From Diadema setosum (taxonomy: Eukaryota > Echinodermata > Echinoidea > Diadematoida > Diadematidae): a stretch of DNA of 64,000 nt. Where the stretch lies: the NCBI RefSeq assembly GCF_964275005.1, contig NC_092688.1:24491440-24555439 (forward strand). Direction: 5' to 3'. A model generated the notes under the pieces. The model worked only from the letters and a program-made list of their open reading frames with translations, ran no database searches and was not told where the DNA came from. Shown piece after piece: positions 57,699-64,000 of the stretch (its first letter is position 1; each line of letters begins with the position of its first letter). The position numbers and the translations under genes are program-made.

Positions 57699-58465
57699 AT
57701 GATGCATTTGTTACTGAACCTAGTTCTTGTGTGCGCTGCATACCAACAACTCTCATGCATCATGCCTACTGAGAGAGATAGAACTAGTGGTGAAGGCCTG
57801 TACGTATTGTCAACTCCACTTGTGATAGCTGACAGATTCTGTGGCAATCAACCAAGAGTTTTCTTTCCTGGTTCCTTCAATTTTATAAATGGTACCCAGA
57901 CAAATGCCAGTCATTCATGGAGTAGACGGCTGATTGTCCTATCACTTCTCATGAGTGGAAGACTGGAACTAAACCCTGGCCCAGCTTCTGTACCTTTTCC
58001 ATGTGGCAATTGTGGAACAGAAGTCCGAGACACAGATGAAGCAGTTACATGTGACTTCTGTAGTGTATGGTATCACTGCAAATGCATTGGATGTCTGATA
58101 GCCACTACCAGCGTCTGTGTAACAACTCCAATATATCGTGGATATGCAACTGTGGCCTTCCAAACTTTCCATCAAGCTTATTCTTGGCATTCCTCCAAGT
58201 GTCCACTTCAAACAGCTTTTCTTCACTAGGCAATGCCGAAAACTTTGAGGATCCAAATGAATTTTTAGACAGATCTGATATCTCACAGCTGAACTTCACG
58301 CCAAATGCAAACTCCACTCCAAGGAAAACCAAAGCAACTACACTGTCCAGACCCAAAAGGCACAAACTCCTTAGTATGCATATTAACTGCAATGGCTTCA
58401 AATCAGACAAAAGCAAGCTTGATTTCCAGTCTGCTATAAGTCAGCACAACCCTGACATAATTTTT
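57699..58465 (+). pseudogene. LINE leader, 2A-like motif, PHD finger and endonuclease start
   Basis: The frame opens MMHLLLNLVLVCAAYQQLSC, a signal-peptide-like stretch, and about 85 residues on reads LMSGRLELNPGPA (NPGP region 57972-57983), a 2A-like motif with Arg in place of the usual Asp. A PHD-like finger follows: CGNCGTEV, CDFCSVWYHCKC, then, after a frameshift near 58090, CNCGLPN. The endonuclease begins LSMHINCNGFKSDKSKLDFQ and DIIF, where a stop (TGA for the expected Leu/Trp region) occurs before CESKLDS. Confidence 0.75.
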
Positions 58466-59183
58466 TGATGCGAATCCAAGCTCGACAGTGAAATTTCAAC
58501 CTACTCCATCTTTCCCGACACATATGAGGTGTACAGAAAGGATCGCAATGCAAATGGAGCAGGAGTCTTTCTAGCTATCAAACAGGATATTGCGTCTTGG
58601 AAGACCAGAGTTTGATTGCCAAGCAGAAGTGTGCTGGACTACTATAGACTTTCCAAGAAGTGGAAAACTCTATGTTGGCAGTTTCTACAGGCCACCTAGT
58701 ACCAAGCCAGAAGTAATCAACGAACTGCAAAACTCATACTCCAACATTCTGAATAGACAGAGGAAATTGCCTAATGTCATTCTCACAGGTGATTTTAATC
58801 TTCCTGACATCGATTGGGAGCATACCACAACCACCAACCCAAGAACACATGCCATCCACTCTAAGTTCCTCAACTTTATCAACACAGGCAATCTCACCCA
58901 GCTTTGCAAAGAATGCACGAGACCAGACTCCAGAAATACACTTGATCTGATCCTCGCTACCAACCCTCAAGTAGTCGACTGTATTCGTGTGGAACCAGGA
59001 ATCAGTGACCATAACATCATCCTTTTCAGCATCAACATGGTCCTTAAGCTACAGAAGAAACCAGCCAGGATCATTTATCAGTATGACAAGGCTGACCGTG
59101 AAGTTATCAAGGAAACATGCAATGTCCTGACCAATCACTACTTCAACAGGGAACCCGATCATGAAACAGTTGAGGAGAACTGA
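58466..59183 (+). pseudogene. LINE endonuclease domain
   Basis: Continues CESKLDS, YEVYRKDRNANGAGVFLAIK, then after a second frameshift near 58595 the main frame: YVGSFYRPPS, VILTGDFNLPDIDW (catalytic GDFN), NTLDLILATNP, and GISDHNIILF (catalytic SDH). These are the conserved blocks of an APE-type endonuclease. Confidence 0.8.
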
Positions 59184-61190
59184 CTGTTCTTCAAGACATC
59201 TCTTTTAGAGATCATGAAGAGTATCCCTCAACAGAAGTCCAGAACCAAACCCAGCTATCCATTCATCACACGCCACCTAACCCGTGAAATGAACAAGAGA
59301 GATAGGCTGTATAAACGTGCAATACGGACACGATCTCCCCAAGACTGGGCAACCTAAAAAAGCAAGAGGAATGCAGTTCAACGTATGACAGACCAAGCTC
59401 ACAGTCGCTTCCTTAACGATGTTATCGGAGACAGCCTAACAACTGACCCAAAGAAGTTTTGGAGGTATGTGAAGTCTCAGAGGAGAGAGTCTGCTGGCAT
59501 AGCAACCCTCAAAGTCGGTGACAGATACTACTCCACTGATACAGAGAAATCAGATGCTCTAAATGATCAAATCTCATCAGTGTTCACCAGAGAGAACTCA
59601 CATCAACTTCCTGATAAAGGTCCTTCTCCATATGACTCAATCGAAAATCTCGAAATCAGGGAATCGGGCATCCTGAAACAGCTGAAGCAACTGAATACCA
59701 CCAAAGCAAGTGGACCAGATGGAATACCAGGCAGAATGTTACACGACTATGCTGAAGAATTGTCGCCCATCATCACACACCTCTTCCAACAATCCTATGA
59801 AACTGATGAGATACCCCAAGATTGGAAAAAAGCCAGGGTTACCAGTATCTACAAATCTGGCGACAAAAGTAATCCAGCTAACTATCGACCAATATCATTG
59901 ACATGCTTGTGCTGCAAGATAATGGAGCATCTTATCCTCAGTCATGTTTCTAAACATCTCGCCATCAATGACATCCTTGTGAAGAACCAACATGGATTCA
60001 GGTAACACCTGTCTTGCGAAACCCAACTGACTGAAGCTATTCATGAATGGGCCTCAACAATCAATCAACAACACTAGACTGATGCCTTATTCCTTGATTT
60101 CAGCAAGGCGTTCGATAAGGTTGTCCATCGCAAGCTCATCTCCAAACTGGACTTCTATGGTATAAGTGGCCATACTCTGCTCTGGATTCAGAATTTTCTG
60201 TCGGGAGGTCTCAGTTGAGTAACCATCAATGGTTCTTCATCTTCAGCTGTTGACGTCTTATCTGGAGTGCCGCAAGGGTCGGTCCTTGGACCTACCCTTT
60301 TCCTGGCATACATAAATGACATCTGTGGTGAGATCTCATCACCAATCCGGCTCTTTGCTGATGACTGTGTGGTATACAGATGCATCAGATCAAGATGTGA
60401 CCAGGAACTCCTCCAAAAAGACCTCTCAACCCTAACAAAATGGGCAGAGACATGGGACATGGCCTTCAACATCAAGAAGTGTGCACACATGACCATCACC
60501 CTTTAGCGTAAACCAATGACATGTTCCTACATCATGCATGGACAAGAGGTACCACAGACAAAATCCTACAAATACCTAGGTGTCACAATTACCAATGACC
60601 TGAGTTGGGGTGTACACACACAGAAAACCCAGGCTAAGGCCTCCAGAACCCTTGCCATCATTCGGAGAACTCTAGGCAAATGTGACAAGAAGGTGAAGGT
60701 AGCTGCATACAACCAACTCGTCAGACCTCAGCTTGAGTACGCAACCTGCACCTGGAACCCACACACCCAGAAAGACAGCCAGATTTTAGAAAACATCCAT
60801 CGCCAAGCAGCCAGGTTCGTGTCCCATGATTACTCAAGAGAATCCAGTGTCACCTCTATGCTCTCTTCTCTCGACTGGGATACACTACAGCATTGTCGCA
60901 TCCTCCATAAAAGCGAGATGTTGTACAAGATCCACTATGGTTTTGTCAACATAGCCATGCCAGAAGAAATCAGGATAGCACAAAATAACACGAGGAACCA
61001 CAACCTGTCATACCTCCAACCATTCCCCAGAGTCAACTGCCACCTCTACAGTTTTTACCCCAGAGCCATAAGAATTTGGAACACTCTCCCTGCCAAAGTA
61101 GGAACATCAGGTACTTTGATGACCTTTAGGAGTGCAGCCTTCCCTGTCATTAGACACATGGCGCCGCCCCCTACTCTTAAGATGCTGTAA
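59184..61190 (+). pseudogene. LINE reverse transcriptase and C-terminal domain
   Basis: The same frame continues with several in-frame stops. Blocks in order: KASGPDGIPGRMLHDYAEEL, ARVTSIYKSGDKSNPANYRP, ISLTCLCCKIMEHLI, NQHGFR, ALFLDFSKAFDKVVH, LSGVPQGSVLGPTLFLAYIN, LFADDCVVY (the catalytic xADD), NIKKCAHM and YKYLGVTI, followed by a thumb and C-terminal region ending at a TAA at 61188-61190. Stops fall after GFR, after INQQH, in SGGLS-VTI and after ITL. Confidence 0.85.
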
Positions 61191-63025
61191 TGAGAGGCAC
61201 ACCCGCACCGACCACCTGCACCTGTATATAGATGCACCTGAGCTCACGTCACCACAGGCACATGCTACAACACACCGCACAGCACAACCCTCCAGGACAG
61301 CGTCTTTGCTTTTGGGAGAGTACTCATTCAAGGTTCAAGGTTCAAGGGGTGTTCCCTCTCCCACGGTGAAAACTTTTTGCATTTTGATGTTGTGCGACAT
61401 GGTGCAATTTGATGCATGTTTTTGCGCGTTTTATTGACTTTAAACAGTCCAACTTGTTTAAGGAAGCAGGGGGATGTCCCCCTTCCACGGTGAAAACTTT
61501 TTGCATTTTGACGTTGTACATGGTGTAATTTGATGCATGTTTTTGAGCGTGTTGTCGACTTGAAACAGTCCCACTTGTTTAAGGTAGGAATATATTCTGA
61601 TGTCGATTATCATCAAACAATTTGGCTATAAAATGGTAACATTTAGATAAATTTCCTATATCAATTCTTATATTGAATATCATGAACGCGACCGAATCCG
61701 AGCGAGCGGATCGAGCGAGGGGGGGGGGGGGGGAGGGTGTGGGAAGAGGATGTTTTCCCTCAGAGGGTGGGAACTTTTTGCATTTTGATGTTGTAAATGG
61801 TGCAATTTGACGCATGTTTTCGCTCGTTTTATTGACTTTAAACAGTCCCACTTGTTTAAGGAAGCAGAATATGTTGATGTAAGTTATCATTGAAGAATTA
61901 TTTGCCTAGAATTGTTTCATTTAAATAAACTTCTTGTGTTAATTCTTACACTTAATGTCATGAGCGTGACCGAGCCCGAGCGAGCGAAGCGAGCGGGGGG
62001 GGGAGGGGTTGTGGGATGGGGTGTCCCCCTCCTACGGTGGGTGAGGACTTTTTGCATTTTGATGTAGTAAATGGTGCAATTTTATGCATGTTTGCGTGTT
62101 TTATCGATTTCAAACAGTCCCACTTGTTTAAGGTAGCAGAATATTTTGATGTCGATTACAATGAACAATTTGCCTATAAATGGCATCATGAAATAAAATA
62201 ATTGTATTGATTTTTACGACGAATAATTATCATGAACGTTGTCTGTTAAGCAGTTCAAACAGAAAAAGCAAGCACACGAGGATGTAGATAAGGGGCATTT
62301 CTCCTCCCACACGAAGGTGATTTTGCATTTTCAGACCTGAAATTCAGCGATTTGGTGCAAACTTTTGGTGCAATACCTACCCCTCCCCCAAAAAGACAAT
62401 AATGGAAATAAATAGGGCTTTTTTAGGAAGGTGTTAAAATCATGGAATTCAGCTCTTATTCCGAGTGTGCATCATCTGTGTGCATGTACAAAGTCTAGTA
62501 AAGTAGAGCTTAGGGGAAGGGCGTGGGAGGGGGATTCCCCTCCCATTCGACGGAGCTTTTGCGTTACTAGAATTGAAATAAAGCGATCTGAAGCACAATG
62601 TTGTGGAAAATTCGGAAATTGTCATTGCACAAAGTCTATAGAGGGGACCAAGCAATGGGAGGGTGGCAAGATACGTCCCCAATATTCGAGCACGAGAGAT
62701 TTTGACGAGTTGTGGAGCCGGGAAATGTGCAAACGTCTCGCCGGGAAATGTTCAAATGCCGAGAGATTGAGATTTTTTTTTTTTTTTTTATTGAAATTCA
62801 GCAATCTGGTCTACACTTTGGATAAGATGTTTTGGACAAACCGCAAAAAAATTTTCCTCATTTCGGGAATTATTGAGGGACAAAATGACATGTTTCTGCT
62901 TCCTCTTTTTTTCCCCTCAAACTTCAGGGGGGGGGGGTGATTGTACAGGCCATCACCATCCTCCATTTCAGGGGGGTGGGGATTCATCCCCCCCCCCATC
63001 CCCCCCCCCGGGATTTACGCCCATG

Positions 63026-63345
63026 TCTGAAGTACAGGGTCTATTCAAGCGCTTAATCCTTACCAAGCCGTGCTGGCTATGCGATGATGCGATGAAAGGG
63101 ACAAAACACAGGATGTAAACCACCAGAGCAACAACAATGAAGGAATTATAAGATCATGAACACAACATGTTCATGATTAATGCCAACTTTCAAAGTAGTA
63201 GCTTTATCCTTTCACAAGTTATTACACTTGAAATTGAAGAATGTGCAAAGGATTTTAAGAAATGAAAAGGGGCCTCTAAGACATACCTGATCATTCTACT
63301 CTCCCGTCAAAAGTGTTGTAGAAAAACTGTTGAAAACACATATAT
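63026..63345. mobile_element. Family R1 MITE, right part after element C
   Basis: Resumes with TCTGAAGTACAGGGTCTATT and runs parallel to the R1 at 22045 onward, breaking off near TTGTAGAAAAACTG. With 55318-55512 it makes one R1 split by element C. Confidence 0.8.
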
Positions 63346-63590
63346 GTGTGACCGTGCACCACAAAACAAACAAAAGTCGCACCCCTGGATTTTAAGGGAG
63401 GACTCAAAAAAAGGTGAAACGGTTCAACCAAGTCAATCTTAAGTTTTTCATATTTTCTGAAAGAGCTATCCTTCTTCTATATTATTCTTCAGTTTGGTAT
63501 CTTAACATGAATGGGAAAGTGTGTTTTTAGCAGTTTTTTTTTTTTTTTTTTTAGCAGTTTAGCAGTTTTTCTACAACCCTTTTAGAGTTG
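63346..63590. mobile_element. Second R1 end, inverted, abutting the first
   Basis: GTGTGACCGTGCACCACAAA then AGTCGCACCCCTGG and further sequence is the inverse of the R1 right half (compare 22320-22551). Two R1 right halves therefore face each other, by inversion or a second insertion. Confidence 0.65.
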
Positions 63591-64000
63591 TCTTTTTTCT
63601 TTATTAGGATCGCTTTGTTTCACCTTTTTTTTTTTTGTGGATATCTCAGCCATTTCAAAACCGATTTTCATCAATATAAACTTTTGATACCCCTTAGAAT
63701 CTCACGCTCACTCTATGGAGAGTGGTTTCTGAGTATCTCACAAAACGTTAAAAGCTAAATCCTCACCTCAACCAGAATTGTACACACCCTTTAAATCTTA
63801 CCAGCTTAATAGATGGCCAGCTACGTGACCATGTAAGTTATACACAGAAGATTTATGTAAATATACTGTATGTTGGGTTCTGCTTTCGTGATTATGTATC
63901 ATTTTTATAAGACTGCATGTTAATACAGATATGTTGAAACTTAACAGAGTAGAGGGAAAAAACGATGTTGACAGTTGAAAAAAAAAAACAACATGTTATT
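63591..64000. other. Gene-free window end with a MITE fragment
   Basis: GGATATCTCAGCCATTTCAA then ACCGATTTTCA at about 63640 and a CACACCCTTTAAA end at about 63784 match part of the insertion at 26084-26483. Nothing else recognised. Confidence 0.45.

Larger units (their letters stand above)
57029..61345 (+). mobile_element. CR1/L2-like LINE, near full length, decayed
   Basis: A 4.3-kb non-LTR retrotransposon of apurinic-endonuclease type. Order: 5' untranslated part with (TA)n at 57644-57694, a leader with a 2A-like motif, PHD-type zinc finger, endonuclease, reverse transcriptase, and a 3' end of three TTCAAGG repeats (61327-61347). A possible target duplication, GGGGTGT, occurs at 57022-57028 and 61346-61352, inside a family P unit of element C. 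Reading frames have two frameshifts and several stops, so this copy is inactive. Short terminal tandem repeats are typical of the CR1 group. Confidence 0.85.
55513..63025. mobile_element. hAT-like element C, inserted in an R1 MITE and carrying a LINE
   Basis: The ends CAACGGCGTAAATCC (55513-55527) and the inverse of CATGGGCGTAAATCC (63011-63025) are inverted repeats with two differences. The perfect 8-base duplication TCTGAAGT flanks it (55505-55512 and 63026-63033). R1 copies at 21860 and 38992 show the site uninterrupted. Without the LINE the element is about 3.2 kb. Its interior holds family P units and, at about 56420, CACCGGCGTAGCCCGGATTT, an end like that of element A, so it is probably composite. 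No transposase. hAT placement rests on the 8-bp duplication and CA ends. Confidence 0.78.

Overview
The window looks like a chromosome piece from a marine invertebrate deuterostome, most likely an echinoderm or close relative. This is inferred from AT-rich introns, phase-1 exon shuffling of CUB, SRCR, WSC and Sushi (CCP) domains, a Crypton tyrosine recombinase, and a LINE carrying a 2A-like NPGP motif. Nothing prokaryotic was seen, and no rRNA or canonical tRNA gene.

Host genes. Two tandem paralogous receptor genes lie on the minus strand. Copy 1 runs from 25184 (start) to 1144 (stop). Copy 2 runs from 54218 to 41349. Exon by exon both encode a signal peptide, a CUB-like domain, an SRCR domain split over two exons, a WSC domain, a CCP domain, two small Ser/Thr-rich stalk exons, one transmembrane helix and a long tyrosine-rich cytoplasmic tail. 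Exon lengths and phases match from the signal peptide to the membrane exon, except for a 9-base indel in the SRCR exon, but the tails are unrelated. Copy 1 has one 1138-base tail exon ending in three LYxxV motifs spaced exactly 21 residues apart. Copy 2 has a 151-base plus an 813-base tail exon with YMEM and YLNI motifs. A decayed third tail exon of the copy-2 type lies at about 31284-31693. This looks like a family of surface (probably immune) receptors with a shared ectodomain and exchanged signalling tails. The function is inferred.

Mobile DNA, region by region. 1-8.2 kb: tail and membrane exons of copy 1, a foldback at 4.2-4.9 kb, and a complete pogo-like TIR element (5493-7953) filled with a minisatellite of about 77 bp. 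8.2-26.7 kb: ectodomain exons of copy 1, interrupted by a 5.5-kb hAT-like insertion (9074-14603; 8-bp target duplication, empty site preserved in copy 2), a 2.1-kb relative (16694-18814) and small MITEs. 26.9-29.1 kb: an intact Crypton gene between direct repeats. 29.1-41.1 kb: gene-poor, with palindromic MITEs, an inverted minisatellite and the pseudo-exon. 41.1-55.3 kb: copy 2, with a tRNA-derived SINE. 55.3-63.6 kb: a three-level nest, with a LINE (57029-61345) inside a second hAT-like element (55513-63025) inside a MITE.

Shared and private insertions give a relative order: the family R1 MITE in the CUB/SRCR intron predates the gene duplication, whereas the hAT-like elements in copy 1, a palindromic MITE and the SINE came later. 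Exon boundaries were set by eye from GT/AG sites and reading phase. One phase mismatch (CUB to SRCR) means at least one exon is not identified.
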